A stretch of DNA of 64,000 nt from Kineosporia sp. A_224 (GCF_002198655.1 NZ_MWLN01000199.1:124001-188000); one strand, 5' to 3'; counted from the stretch's first letter, positions 15,860 through 25,268 are shown. Numbers and translations: made by a program. The notes: generated from the letters alone by a model not told the origin.

Positions 15860-16405
15860 ATGACGCACGACGACCTGGCACAGCCCGACGAGACCCGGTT
15901 CGGCACCGTCGAGGAGGTGGACGGCGGCCGGCGGCTGCGCTTCGTCCGCCGGCTCGCGCACCCGCGGGAGAAGGTCTGGCGCGCGCTCACGCAGGACGAG
16001 CACCTCGCCGCGTGGTTCCCGCAGCGGATCGTCGGGGAGCGCGCCGCCGGGGCGGCGCTGTCCTTCGAGTTCCGCGGCGGCGAGGCGCAGCCGTTCGCCG
16101 GCCGGATGCGCGTCGTCGACCCGCCCGCGGTGCTCGAGTACACGTGGGGCACCGACGTCCTGCGGTTCGAGCTCGAGGACGACGGCGCCGGCTGCGTGCT
16201 CACGCTGCTCGACACCGTCGCCGAACGCGGCACGCAGGCCCGCACCGCCGCCGGCTGGCACGTCTGCCTCGACGCGCTCGAGGCCGCCCTGGCCGGCACC
16301 GCACCGCACGGCCCCGGCTGGGCCGACGTGCACACGCGCTACGTCGTCCGGCTCGGCCCGGAGGCCTCGACGATCGGCCCGCCGGCCGGGCTGCACCTCA
16401 CGTGA
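15860..16405 (+). CDS. SRPBCC/AHSA1-domain protein
   Basis: A 181-residue START-like (Bet v1) fold protein. The core reads RFVRRLAHPREKVWRALTQ, HLAAWFPQRIVGER, FAGRMRVVDPPAVLEYTWG and CVLTLLDTVAERG, the standard AHSA1 pattern, which forms a hydrophobic pocket for small ligands or lipids. It is co-transcribed with the ArsR-like regulator, a widespread pair whose physiological role is generally unknown. It is convergent with the quinone oxidoreductase gene, with only 3 nt between the stop codons. Confidence 0.85.
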   Translation: MTHDDLAQPDETRFGTVEEVDGGRRLRFVRRLAHPREKVWRALTQDEHLAAWFPQRIVGERAAGAALSFEFRGGEAQPFAGRMRVVDPPAVLEYTWGTDVLRFELEDDGAGCVLTLLDTVAERGTQARTAAGWHVCLDALEAALAGTAPHGPGWADVHTRYVVRLGPEASTIGPPAGLHLT

Positions 16406-16408
16406 CGG

Positions 16409-17356
16409 TCAGGGCACGAGAGCGATCTTCCCCGCCGCGTGGCCCTCGCGCAGTGCCGCGTGCGCGGCGGCGGCCTCGGCGAGCGGGTACGTCGCGGCGA
16501 CGGTGACGACGAGCCGGCCCGCGTTCACGAGGTCGACGAGCTCGAGACGCGCGGCGTCCCGGACGGCGGTGCCCGGGTCTGCGCCGGGGCCGCCGCCGAG
16601 CGCCTTGATCCCCGCCGAGCCGGCGCGGCCGAAGGCGGCGATCGTCGCGATCCGGCCCCGGTCCTTCGTCAGGGCGAGCGAGACGTCGACGGCCTCGTCG
16701 GTGCCGACGAGGTCCAGCGAGGCGTCCACGCCGTCCGGCGCGAGCGCGCGGACCCGTTCCTCGAGCCCGGCCCCGTAGGCGACCGGCTCGGCGCCGAGCG
16801 CCCGCAGCGCGTCGTGCCGGCCCGGGCTCGCCGTCGCGACGACGCGCGCCCCGCGGAGCGCGGCGAGCTGGACGGCCACGAGGCCGACGCCGCCGGCGGC
16901 GCCGTGGACGAGCACGGTGTCGCCCGCCCCGACCGCGGTCGCCGTGAGGGCGTGCACCGCCGTCGCACCGGTGAGCATGAGGCCGGCCGCGGCCGGCCAG
17001 TCGAGCGCGGCCGGCTTCGGCACGACCGACGCGGCCGGCACGACGAGGCGGTCGGCGTACGCGCCGGTCGTGCGGAACACGACGACCTCGTCACCGACCC
17101 CGACCGGCCCCGCCGGGCCCACGGCGTCCGCACCGACCGCGGTCACCACACCGGCGGCCTCGAAGCCCAGGCGCATCGGCAGGCTCGCGGGGTCCGAGCC
17201 CATGAAGCCGCTGTAGACCTTGTGGTCGATCGGGTTGACGCCCGCCGCCCGGACGTCGACCGCCACCTCGCCCGGGCCGGGCGGTCCGACCTCGACGTCG
17301 ACGACGGACAGGACCTCGGGACCGCCGAAGGCGGTCGCGACCACGGCACGTGTCAT
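16409..17356 (-). CDS. Zinc-independent NADP-dependent quinone oxidoreductase (MDR family)
   Basis: A 315-residue medium-chain dehydrogenase/reductase. Starting at ATG 17356 gives the expected N-terminus MTRAVVATAFGGPEVLSVVD. The GroES-like part has VDVRAAGVNPIDHKVYSG; the Rossmann part has VLVHGAAGGVGLVAVQLAAL, the AxxGVG motif for NADPH. It lacks the zinc ligands of alcohol dehydrogenases, as in quinone oxidoreductases (QorA-like). The C-terminus AHAALREGHAAGKIALV is canonical. Likely role: NADPH-dependent reduction of quinones or enones in the cytoplasm; the true substrate is unknown. Confidence 0.9.
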   Translation of the reverse strand: MTRAVVATAFGGPEVLSVVDVEVGPPGPGEVAVDVRAAGVNPIDHKVYSGFMGSDPASLPMRLGFEAAGVVTAVGADAVGPAGPVGVGDEVVVFRTTGAYADRLVVPAASVVPKPAALDWPAAAGLMLTGATAVHALTATAVGAGDTVLVHGAAGGVGLVAVQLAALRGARVVATASPGRHDALRALGAEPVAYGAGLEERVRALAPDGVDASLDLVGTDEAVDVSLALTKDRGRIATIAAFGRAGSAGIKALGGGPGADPGTAVRDAARLELVDLVNAGRLVVTVAATYPLAEAAAAHAALREGHAAGKIALVP

Positions 17357-17425
17357 GACCCTGCCAAGCAGCCGGCGACCCTGCTGATTCCCCGGGCCGT
17401 TGCCGTGCACCCGACGATGCGGTTC

Positions 17426-18253
17426 TCAGCGCCGGGACGGTGCGACGACGAGGGACTGCGCGCTCGACCCGACGACGCCGAGCTCGTCGTGGAGCGTCGA
17501 GCGGGCCAGCCCGGTGCCGGACGAGGCGTAGCGGGAGTGCGCGTCGAGGCAGACCCAGTCACCGGCGAGCGGCCGGGTCAGGTGCACGGTGAGGTCGACG
17601 TTGACGAACTGCCACAGGTCCCAGTCGAGCCCGGCCGAGACCCCGGAGGAGGAGTCCGCGACGAGGACGGCGCGCTGCAGCCCGGACGGCTCCTCGCCGC
17701 CGACGAGGGGGAGCCGGGCGCGCCCCCAGACCGTCGCGTCCCCCCGGCCGTGGGTGCCGCCGACGACCCGCCAGTCGATCGAGCGGCCGTAGGGGAAGTC
17801 CCAGCGGTCGCCGCCGACCGGCGGGCAGAGGTCCGGCTCGGGCAACGTCACCCCGGCCTCGGTCACGTCGTCCGGCAGCGCCACCGGCGGGTCGGCGACC
17901 GCGAGCAGCCAGGTCCGGGCGACGAGCACGTCCCGGCCGCCCGCCGACAGCGTCGCCTCGGCGAGCGCCACCCGGCGGCCGGGCCGGACGACCCGGGCCG
18001 TCACCTCGACCTGCCCGACCGGGACGGGGGCGAGGAAGTCCACCGCCGTCCGGACGGCGACGAGCCCGCTGCCGCCCGCCGCGGCCACCACCTGCTCGCA
18101 GGCCCGCACGAGCAGCGCCGACGGCGGGCCGCCGTGCATCGCGTCCGCCGACCAGGGGCCGGTGCAGTGCTCGTGGGCGTCGAACCGCTGCGTCGCAGGC
18201 GCTCCGCCGCCGGGGTCGAGGGGTGCGACGAGTGCGAAGTAGGAGGTGCTCAC
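17426..18253 (-). CDS. Acyl-CoA thioesterase, TesB-like hotdog domain
   Basis: A 275-residue double-hotdog protein from GTG 18253. The first hotdog contains GPWSADAMHGGPPSALLVRA and TAVDFLAPVPVGQVEVTARV, followed by RVALAEATLSAGGRDVLVAR. The second has DWDLWQFVNVDLTVHLTRPL and DWVCLDAHSRYASSGTGLAR. These are the hallmarks of TesB/thioesterase-like superfamily members that hydrolyse acyl-CoA. The start overlaps the TGA of the ABC ATPase gene (GTGA), so it is translated as the last gene of the ABC cluster; whether that is functional or accidental is open. Confidence 0.85.
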   Translation of the reverse strand: MSTSYFALVAPLDPGGGAPATQRFDAHEHCTGPWSADAMHGGPPSALLVRACEQVVAAAGGSGLVAVRTAVDFLAPVPVGQVEVTARVVRPGRRVALAEATLSAGGRDVLVARTWLLAVADPPVALPDDVTEAGVTLPEPDLCPPVGGDRWDFPYGRSIDWRVVGGTHGRGDATVWGRARLPLVGGEEPSGLQRAVLVADSSSGVSAGLDWDLWQFVNVDLTVHLTRPLAGDWVCLDAHSRYASSGTGLARSTLHDELGVVGSSAQSLVVAPSRR

Positions 18254-18960
18254 CGGGCGGCGGCCTTCCCGTCGACGAGGTCGAGACGTGCGTCGCACCA
18301 CTGCGCGACCTCGGTGTCGTGGGTCGCGAGGACCACCACGACGCCGTCGTCCGCGAGCCGGCGCAGGGCCGCGAGGACGACGTCCCGCGCGGCGGTGTCG
18401 AGCTCGCTCGTCGGCTCGTCGGCGAGGAGCAGCCGCGGCCGGACGACGAGCGCCCGGGCCACCGCGACGCGTTGCTGCTGCCCGCCGGACAGCTCCTCCG
18501 CGAGCCGGTCGGCGGTCAGCTCGTCGGGGCCGAGGCCGGCGTCGGCGAGGGCGGCCGACGCGCGGTCCCGCACCGACGACCCGTCGCCCCGCCTCCCGCC
18601 CTCGAGCTGCAGCGCGAGCTCGACGTTCTCGTGCGCAGTGAGCACGGGCAGCAGCCCGTAGCCCTGGAGCACCATCGCGGCCCGGCGCCCGGGGCGGTGG
18701 TCGTCGAGGGCGACCGGGGCGCCGTCCCAGGCGACGGTGCCGGCGTCCGGGACGACGAGCCCGCCGAGCACCCCGAGCAGGGTGCTCTTGCCCGACCCGG
18801 ACGGGCCGGTCACGGCGAGCACGCTGCCGGCCGGGACGTCGAGGTCCACGTCGTCGAGGACGGCGCGCCCGCGGTACCGGACCGTCACGCCGCGGGCCAC
18901 GAGCCCGGTCGGCGGACCGCCCGGGGCCGTTCCCGCCGGAGCCGTGCCCGCCGCGCTCAC
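18250..18960 (-). CDS. ABC transporter ATP-binding protein (LolD/MacB-like)
   Basis: A 236-residue nucleotide-binding subunit from GTG 18960. It has Walker A VTGPSGSGKSTLLGVLGGL, a Q-loop region (MVLQGYGLLPVLTAHENVEL), signature LSGGQQQRVAVARALV, Walker B LLLADEPTSELD and the H-loop LATHDTEV. The sequence type is that of LolD/MacB-family ATPases, which pair with FtsX-like permeases such as the one at 19799. Two ATPases with one large permease suggest a heterodimeric ATPase, or that this one serves an unlinked permease. Coupled by 4-nt overlaps on both sides. Confidence 0.9.
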   Translation of the reverse strand: MSAAGTAPAGTAPGGPPTGLVARGVTVRYRGRAVLDDVDLDVPAGSVLAVTGPSGSGKSTLLGVLGGLVVPDAGTVAWDGAPVALDDHRPGRRAAMVLQGYGLLPVLTAHENVELALQLEGGRRGDGSSVRDRASAALADAGLGPDELTADRLAEELSGGQQQRVAVARALVVRPRLLLADEPTSELDTAARDVVLAALRRLADDGVVVVLATHDTEVAQWCDARLDLVDGKAAAR

Positions 18961-19802
18961 GGCTGCCTCCGCACCAGGCGCAGGTCGTCGCCGTCCCGGC
19001 GGACCTCGACGAGGGTGCCGGCGGGCCAGGCGTCGCGCTCGCTGTGCGGCAGGTGCAGCGCGCCGTCGGCACCGACGACGACGAAGCGCTCGTCGCCCCG
19101 GCCCTCCTCGCCGACCCGGCCCGCCCGCATGACGACCTGCCGGCCGAGCCGGGCGCCGACCTCGCGGTCGTGGGTGACGGCGACGACGGTCGTCCCGAAC
19201 CGCTCGTTGACCCGCTGCAGCGTCGCGATGACGGCGTCCCGGCCCGCGGCGTCGAGCTGGCTCGTCGGCTCGTCGGCGAGGAGCAGGCCCGGGCCGCCCG
19301 CGACCGCGGCGGCGATGGCGACCCGCTGCAGCTCGCCGCCGGACAGGGCGGCCAGCGGTTCGTCGGCGAGGTGGTCGAGGTCGAGCCCGGCGAGCAGCTC
19401 GTCGGCCGCCTCGGCGCGGTGCCGGCGGCCCGTCCCGCGCTGGGCGAAGGCGACGTTCTGCGCCGGGCTCGCGTACGGCAGGAGGTTGCGGCCGGCGCCC
19501 TGCAGGAGCGTCGCGACCCGGCCGCGGCGCAGCCGCAGCAGCTCGCGCTCGGACATCCGGCCGATCTCCGCGTCCCCGATCCGGACCGTGCCGGCCGAGG
19601 GCCGCACGAGCCCGGACAGCGCCGCGAGGAGGGTCGACTTGCCCGAACCCGACGGCCCGAAGAGGGTCACGGTCTCGCCGGCAGCGATGGTCAGGTCGAC
19701 CCCGCGCAGCGCGACGACCTCGGTGTCGAAGAGCCGGTAGATGTGGACCAGGCCCTCGACCCGGACCGGCAGACCCGCGCCGGCGGGGGCGTGGGCGCTC
19801 AT
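18957..19802 (-). CDS. ABC transporter ATP-binding protein (LolD/MacB-like)
   Basis: A 281-residue ATPase starting at ATG 19802. Walker A LFGPSGSGKSTLLAALSGL, Q-loop LLQGAGRNLLPYASPAQNVA, signature LSGGELQRVAIAAAV, Walker B LLLADEPTSQLD and H-loop AVTHDREVG are all present. A C-terminal extension of about 40 residues (ERFVVVGADGALHLPHSERD, ending LRLVRRQP) forms a small beta-rich tail of the kind seen in some actinobacterial members. The start overlaps the permease stop (ATGA) and the stop overlaps the next ATPase start. Confidence 0.9.
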   Translation of the reverse strand: MSAHAPAGAGLPVRVEGLVHIYRLFDTEVVALRGVDLTIAAGETVTLFGPSGSGKSTLLAALSGLVRPSAGTVRIGDAEIGRMSERELLRLRRGRVATLLQGAGRNLLPYASPAQNVAFAQRGTGRRHRAEAADELLAGLDLDHLADEPLAALSGGELQRVAIAAAVAGGPGLLLADEPTSQLDAAGRDAVIATLQRVNERFGTTVVAVTHDREVGARLGRQVVMRAGRVGEEGRGDERFVVVGADGALHLPHSERDAWPAGTLVEVRRDGDDLRLVRRQP

Positions 19803-22800
19803 GCCTGCACCTGCCGGAGCAGCCCGGTGTCGGCCGCGGCGACGACGCGCCGGGCGCCGAGCTCGCTGAACGCCGCGGCGACGAGGGCCGCCGCACCGGT
19901 CACCGCGAGCAGGAGCGGCCAGCGGACGCCGTACGCCCGGACCGCCTCCGACCCGCCGGTGACCGCCGGCAGGGCGTCGAGCACGAGCCAGGTCGCGGCG
20001 GCGCCGGTGACGCCCCCGACGAGGACGCCCAGCAGGACGAGCACGAGCTGCTCGACCCGCCCGGCCGCGACGAGCGAGGAGCGCCGGGCCCCGAGCAGGC
20101 GGGCCGCCGCGAGCTCGTAGGCGCGCCGGCGGCCGCCGAGGTACGTCGAGGCGAGGAGCGCGCCGCCGCCGGCGAGCAGCGCCGCGACCGCGGCGACGAG
20201 GTAGAGCACGAGAGCCAGCGAGGTGCCGTCCCCGTCGAGCACGGCCTGGCGCTCCGCGAGGCTGTCGACGCCGCGGACCGACAGGCCGGCGGCCCCGAGC
20301 CGGCGGACGGCGTCCGGTGGTGCGGCCGGCGACAGCCACACCTGGGCGTCCGCCTCGGACCAGCGCCGCTCGGCGGCGGAGTCGACGGCGTTGCGCAGGT
20401 CGACGAGCGCGCCCGCGCGGCCGACGACGGGCAGCGGGCCGCGCCTGCCGGTCGCCGTGACGACGAGCTGGGTCGAGTCGAGTCCCGCGACGCGGACGGT
20501 CGGGGCGTCGGACCCGCTGTCGTACGGCGAGTACGACGCCCGGTCCCCGAGGACGGCAGGCGGGTCTGCGGGGTGGTCGGCGGGCTCGGCGGCCGGACCC
20601 GTCCCGTCCGTGACGGTGAGGACCAGCCCGGCGGCGCTCGTCGCCACGTCCTGCGGGCGGACCCGGGACGGGTCGAGGGTCAGCGACGCCGTCCGGGCGA
20701 GGCGCCACCCGCCCGGGGCCGACAGGCCGGCGTCGACCGGGCCGCCGGCGTCCGACATCCGGGTCACCGTCACGGTGCCGGACGGCTGCACGTCGCCGAA
20801 CGGGTCGACGTCGAGGGTGAGGCGGAGCAGCCGGCAGCCGTCTGCGCACGAGGGCAGGCGGACCGTGTAGTCGCGGGTGCCCCGGGCCAGCGCGCCGAAG
20901 GTGACGACCCGGTCGGTGCCGTCGGGGGCGATGAGCCGGGCGCCGAGGGACGTCTTCGACGAGCGCGCGGGCAGCGCGTCGTCAACGGTCACCGTGAGCG
21001 TGTCGCGCGCCGTGACGGGTGCGGCGTCGACCGGCGGCCGCAGGACGCGCGCGAGCCCGGCCGGGGTGGTCCCGACCCACGCCGGGTCCCACGCCGAGAC
21101 GGCGGCGAACCGCGGCGAGTCCACGGCGAGGGTCCCGTCGACGCTGACGGCGGCCATCGCCCACGTCCCCTCGGGGTCGACGGTGCCGACGACCTCGGCG
21201 AGCGCCCACGGGGGCAGCGCCGCGACGTGGACGACCTGCGCTGCCGGCACCTGGGTGCGGGCGAGGTCGAAGCGGGCCTCCTGGGCGATCCGCCACTCCT
21301 GGACGCCGAAGACGGCCAGTGCGACGGCCACCGCGAGGAGCACGCTGACCCGGCTGCCGGCCGGTCGCCGCGCCAGGTTGCGGGCAGCGAGGAAGAGCGC
21401 CGCGCCGGGGCGGCCGCGGGTGCTCGCGACCGCGAGCCGGGCCACGAACGGCAGCACCCGGACGGCGACGAGCCCGCCGGCGAGGGCGAGCAGCGCCGGC
21501 GTCGCGAGGGCCACCGCGCCGGAGACGCCGGTCCGCAGCAGGTAGACGCCCTCCGCGGCGAGCACGAGCGCGACGGCGTCCACGGCGACACCGCGCAGCC
21601 GGGCCGCCCGGCCGCCGGCCGTGCGCCGGAGCTGGTCCAGGACCGGCGCGGTGAGCAGCCTGGCCGTCGCAAGGGCGGCCGCGACGAGGCCGCCGACGAC
21701 GGCGGCGGCGAGCGCGAGCCACACGGTGCGGTCCAGGGTCACCGACGTCCCGGGCTGCAGCACGCCCTCGACGAGCCGGCTGACGACGAGGTAGGACAGT
21801 GCCAGCCCGACCGGGGCGGCCGCGAGCAGCAGGACGCAGGCCTCGGCGAGCGCGAGGACCGCCGTCCGGCGCAGGGACAGGCCGCGCAGCTTCGCGAGGG
21901 CGACCTCGGCGCTGCGCTCCTCGGTCGTCGTCGCGACGACGAGGAAGAGGACGAACCAGGCGAGCGCGACGAGCTGCAGCGTGATCGCCAGCGCGGCGCC
22001 GCGCAGGTCCCGCCGCTGGGGCGCGACCTCGGCGAGCAGGTCGGTGATCTGGTTCGTCAGGGTCATCGGGGGCAGGTCCTCGGCGGCGACGCCGCGGACG
22101 GCGCCGGCCGGCCGGCCCCCGACCGCACGCAGGTCCCGGTCGACCGCGGCGACGTCGGCGACGACGGGGCCGGTGGTCGAGAGCAGGATCGTGTCCCGCC
22201 GCAGCGGCCGGTAGGCCCCGGCGGCACCGCCCAGCGTCCTGTCGTCGATGTCGTCGCGCGCGACGAGCACGGCGTCGACCTTGAGGACGTCGTCCGGCTG
22301 GCGCGGCTCGGTCCACTGGATCGGGGAGCGGGCGCCCCACACGGCCTCCGCCGCGGCGACGTCCGCGTAGACCCCCGCGACGCGCAGCGGCCGGGCGGCG
22401 AGCGAGAGCCGGACCTGGCTGCCGACCGCCAGCCGGAAGGTCTGCGCCGTCCGCCGCGAGACGAGGACCTGGCCCGGGCCGGGCGAGCACGTGCCGCTGT
22501 CCATCTGCAGCCCCTCGCACGCCCGCTCGAGCCACACCGGCTGGGCCAGCCCCGCGACGGAGCCCCCGTCGAGCACGAGGGACGTGCTGTCGAGCTCGAC
22601 GAACGCGCTGGGCGGCCCGAACCACCGGTCCAGCCGGTGGTCCGCGGCGACGGCCCGTGCGGCGTCCGCGACGACCGGCGGCCCGACCTGGCCGGTCGTC
22701 GGGTCGCTGCTCATGTCGCCGGTGAGCCGGCCGGGCCCGCCGAGCTGGGCCTCGACCGTGAGCCCGACCTGGACCGCCGGCGCCTGGGCGACCCGCTGCC

Positions 22801-22936
22801 GAAGGAGGGACTCCTCGGCGCTGCGCGCGTAGAGCGGCCCGAGGGTGCCCGCGGCGGTCGCGACGACCGACGCGGCGAGGACGGCGAGCGAGGTCGCCCG
22901 GCGCCAGCGCACCGCGCGCCAGAGCAGGGCCAGCAC
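19799..22936 (-). CDS. FtsX-like ABC transporter permease
   Basis: A large membrane permease of 1,045 residues with duplicated FtsX modules. A first transmembrane helix (TSLAVLAASVVATAAGTLGP) is followed by a large extracytoplasmic domain, then a cluster of helices (LVALAWFVLFLVVATTTEER, VALAKLRGLSLRRTAVLALA). A second extracytoplasmic domain and a terminal FtsX block follow ([20 protein letters not shown] and RRAYELAAARLLGARRSSLV). Such MacB-type systems export or mechanically act on lipids, peptides or envelope proteins; the substrate is unknown. It is the first gene of a coupled cluster with two ATPases and a thioesterase. Confidence 0.85.
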   Translation of the reverse strand: MLALLWRAVRWRRATSLAVLAASVVATAAGTLGPLYARSAEESLLRQRVAQAPAVQVGLTVEAQLGGPGRLTGDMSSDPTTGQVGPPVVADAARAVAADHRLDRWFGPPSAFVELDSTSLVLDGGSVAGLAQPVWLERACEGLQMDSGTCSPGPGQVLVSRRTAQTFRLAVGSQVRLSLAARPLRVAGVYADVAAAEAVWGARSPIQWTEPRQPDDVLKVDAVLVARDDIDDRTLGGAAGAYRPLRRDTILLSTTGPVVADVAAVDRDLRAVGGRPAGAVRGVAAEDLPPMTLTNQITDLLAEVAPQRRDLRGAALAITLQLVALAWFVLFLVVATTTEERSAEVALAKLRGLSLRRTAVLALAEACVLLLAAAPVGLALSYLVVSRLVEGVLQPGTSVTLDRTVWLALAAAVVGGLVAAALATARLLTAPVLDQLRRTAGGRAARLRGVAVDAVALVLAAEGVYLLRTGVSGAVALATPALLALAGGLVAVRVLPFVARLAVASTRGRPGAALFLAARNLARRPAGSRVSVLLAVAVALAVFGVQEWRIAQEARFDLARTQVPAAQVVHVAALPPWALAEVVGTVDPEGTWAMAAVSVDGTLAVDSPRFAAVSAWDPAWVGTTPAGLARVLRPPVDAAPVTARDTLTVTVDDALPARSSKTSLGARLIAPDGTDRVVTFGALARGTRDYTVRLPSCADGCRLLRLTLDVDPFGDVQPSGTVTVTRMSDAGGPVDAGLSAPGGWRLARTASLTLDPSRVRPQDVATSAAGLVLTVTDGTGPAAEPADHPADPPAVLGDRASYSPYDSGSDAPTVRVAGLDSTQLVVTATGRRGPLPVVGRAGALVDLRNAVDSAAERRWSEADAQVWLSPAAPPDAVRRLGAAGLSVRGVDSLAERQAVLDGDGTSLALVLYLVAAVAALLAGGGALLASTYLGGRRRAYELAAARLLGARRSSLVAAGRVEQLVLVLLGVLVGGVTGAAATWLVLDALPAVTGGSEAVRAYGVRWPLLLAVTGAAALVAAAFSELGARRVVAAADTGLLRQVQA

Positions 22937-23025
22937 CGGGCCAGGCTAGCGCCCGGCGGCCCGCCGGTGACCGTGCCCGGGCGACGGGGCCGCCTCCCGC
23001 CGTGGCGAGGTCCAGGCCGTAGCCT

Positions 23026-23041
23026 GTTACCGCGGCGACAC
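23026..23041 (+). promoter_or_regulatory. Weak GlnR-like half box upstream of glnA2
   Basis: GTTAC-CGCGGC-GACAC matches the first half of the actinobacterial GlnR box (GTnAC-n6-GAAAC) except for one base in the second element. No convincing second half follows. It lies about 75 bp upstream of the glnA2 start. Confidence 0.25.
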
Positions 23042-23115
23042 GCGGCCCTGTGAGGCTGGGCGGATCCGTACAACCGGTTCGGGCGGGAGCCCCCGATCGA
23101 TGAGCGAGTGTGACC

Positions 23116-24453
23116 GTGGACAGGCAGCAGGAGTTCGTCCTCCGCACGATCGAGGAGCGTGACATCCGGTTCGTCCGGCTGTGGTTCACCGACGTCCTCG
23201 GCTCGCTCAAGTCGGTGGCCGTGGCCCCTGCCGAGCTCGAGGGGGCGTTCTCCGAGGGCATCGGCTTCGACGGCTCCGCGATCGAGGGCCTGGCCCGGGT
23301 CTACGAGGCCGACATGCTCGTCCGGCCGGACCCGGCGACGTTCGCCGTCCTGCCCTGGCGCGGGGACCACCACGGCACCGCGCGGATGTTCTGCGACGTC
23401 CTCACCCCGGACGGCGAGCCGTCGATGTCGGACCCGCGCAACGTCCTGCGCCGCGCGCTGCACAAGGCCGCCGGCCACGGGCTGACGTTCTACACGCACC
23501 CCGAGATCGAGTTCTACCTGCTCAAGGACGAGTGGGCGCCGGGCCGCGACCCCGAGCCCGTCGACCGCGCCGGGTACTTCGACCACGTCCCGCGGGGCAC
23601 GACGCACGACTTCCGGCGGGCCGCGATCGGTGTCCTGGAGTCGATGGGCATCTCGGTGGAGTTCAGCCACCACGAGGGCGGCCCCGGCCAGAACGAGATC
23701 GACCTGCGCTACGCCGACGCGCTCAGCACGGCCGACAACATCATGACCTTCCGCAGCGTCATCAAGGAGGTCGCGCTCGAGCAGGGCATCTACGCGACGT
23801 TCATGCCCAAGCCGTTCGCGGACCACCCCGGCTCCGGCATGCACACCCACCTGTCGCTCTTCGAGGGCGACCGCAACGCCTTCCACGAGGCGGGCGCGGA
23901 GTTCCAGCTGAGCAAGGTGGCGCGGCAGTTCATCGCCGGCCTGCTCGCGCACGCCGCCGAGATCACCGCGGTGACGAACCAGTGGGTCAACTCGTACAAG
24001 CGGCTGTGGGGCGGCGGAGAGGCCCCGAGCTACGTCTGCTGGGGCCACAACAACCGGTCGGCGCTCATCCGGGTGCCGATGTACAAGCCGGGCAAGGGCA
24101 ACTCGACGCGCATCGAGTACCGCGCGATCGACTCCGCCGCGAACCCCTACCTCGCGTTCGCGATCATGCTCGCGGCCGGGCTCAAGGGCATCGAGGACGG
24201 GCTCGACCTGCCGGACGGCGCCGAGGACGACGTCTGGTCGCTCACCGACGCCGAGCGCCGGGCCCTCGGGATCAAGCCGCTGCCGACGAGCCTGGACAAC
24301 GCGATCCAGATCATGGAGGAGTCCGAGCTCGTCGCCGAGACCCTCGGCGAGGGCGTCTTCGACTACTTCCTGCGCAACAAGCGCGCCGAGTGGGCGGAGT
24401 ACCGGCACCAGATCACCGCGTTCGAGCTCAACCGCTACCTCCCGATGCTCTGA
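23116..24453 (+). CDS. glnA2: Glutamine synthetase, GlnA2 type
   Basis: A type I glutamine-synthetase-fold enzyme of about 445 residues. The canonical GlnA2 start is GTG 23116 (MDRQQEFVLRTIEERDIRFV); an in-frame GTG at 23110 adds two codons. Active-site blocks are present: GIGFDGSAIEG, THPEIEFYLLKDE, GGPGQNEIDLRYADAL, FMPKPFADHPGSGMHTHLSL, NRSALIRVPMY and EYRAIDSAANPYLAFA. The adenylylation loop that contains Tyr in GlnA1 reads AEDDVWSLTDAER, with no Tyr, so GlnE should not modify it. In other actinobacteria GlnA2 is non-essential and some related enzymes act in polyamine glutamylation. It heads a cluster with an amidotransferase and glnE. Confidence 0.92.
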   Translation: MDRQQEFVLRTIEERDIRFVRLWFTDVLGSLKSVAVAPAELEGAFSEGIGFDGSAIEGLARVYEADMLVRPDPATFAVLPWRGDHHGTARMFCDVLTPDGEPSMSDPRNVLRRALHKAAGHGLTFYTHPEIEFYLLKDEWAPGRDPEPVDRAGYFDHVPRGTTHDFRRAAIGVLESMGISVEFSHHEGGPGQNEIDLRYADALSTADNIMTFRSVIKEVALEQGIYATFMPKPFADHPGSGMHTHLSLFEGDRNAFHEAGAEFQLSKVARQFIAGLLAHAAEITAVTNQWVNSYKRLWGGGEAPSYVCWGHNNRSALIRVPMYKPGKGNSTRIEYRAIDSAANPYLAFAIMLAAGLKGIEDGLDLPDGAEDDVWSLTDAERRALGIKPLPTSLDNAIQIMEESELVAETLGEGVFDYFLRNKRAEWAEYRHQITAFELNRYLPML

Positions 24454-24479
24454 CCGTCGCGACCGATGACGAGTGACCG

Positions 24480-25268
24480 ATGACGACGCTGTCCACCCCG
24501 ACGCCCCCGTCGGACGCCGCCACCGCTGCCCGCGTGCTCGTCGTCGTCCACGAGGACGACTCCGGCCTCGGACGGCTCGACCCGTACCTGCGTGAGCGAC
24601 TCGGCCCGGCGTGCGTCGACGACCGGCACCCCGGCTCGGGCGACGACCTGCCGGCCGACCTCTCCGGGCACGACGCGATCGTCGTGCTCGGCGGGGTGAT
24701 GGCCGCCTGGGAGGACGACGTCGCCCCCTGGCTGCCCGGCACCCGGGCGCTGCTCGCCGAGGCGGTCGACCGCGGCGTCCCCACGCTCGGCATCTGCCTG
24801 GGCTTCCAGCTGCTGGCGATGGCCACCGGCGGGCGGGCCGAGCGCGGCACGCACGGGCTGGAGATCGGCTACGTCGAGGTCGACCTGCTGCCCGCGGCGG
24901 CGGACGACGCCCTGCTCGGCGCGGTCCACGCCGAGGCCGGGCCGCGGATCGGCGTCGCGCACTGGCACCAGGACACCGTGACCGAGCTGCCGCCGGGCGC
25001 CGTCCCGCTCGCGACCGGGCAGCGGTACGCCCGGCAGGCGTTCCGGCTGGGGGAGCGGGCCTGGGGCGTCCAGTACCACCCCGAGGTCACCGCCGCGGAC
25101 TACGAGAGCTGGCTCGTCGGCGGCCACGGCACCGTCGTCGGCGCCGGGCTGCACCCCGACGACCTGCGGCCGGCGCTCGCCGCCGGCGAGGAGTCGCTCG
25201 CGCGCGTCGCCCGCACCCACGCGGTCGCGTTCGCGGACGTCGTCGCCGCGTACGTCGCCCGCCGCTGA
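24480..25268 (+). CDS. Class I glutamine amidotransferase domain protein
   Basis: A 262-residue stand-alone glutaminase-type protein with complete triad: Cys106 in GICLGFQLLA, and His200 and Glu202 in GVQYHPEVT. The GuaA-like N-terminal strand order (VLVVVHEDDSGLGRLDPYL, AIVVLGGVMAAWEDD) matches the YfeJ/GuaA-like GATase1 group, which hydrolyse glutamine or gamma-glutamyl compounds and pass on ammonia. It starts 26 nt after glnA2 and is followed 57 nt later by glnE, a context that supports a role in glutamine or gamma-glutamyl-amine turnover. The acceptor is unknown. Confidence 0.85.
   Translation: MTTLSTPTPPSDAATAARVLVVVHEDDSGLGRLDPYLRERLGPACVDDRHPGSGDDLPADLSGHDAIVVLGGVMAAWEDDVAPWLPGTRALLAEAVDRGVPTLGICLGFQLLAMATGGRAERGTHGLEIGYVEVDLLPAAADDALLGAVHAEAGPRIGVAHWHQDTVTELPPGAVPLATGQRYARQAFRLGERAWGVQYHPEVTAADYESWLVGGHGTVVGAGLHPDDLRPALAAGEESLARVARTHAVAFADVVAAYVARR

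Noticed and set aside
23026-23041. GlnR control of glnA2 as a firm call
   Set aside because: Only one half of the box is present and with a mismatch; kept as a low-confidence site, not a finding.
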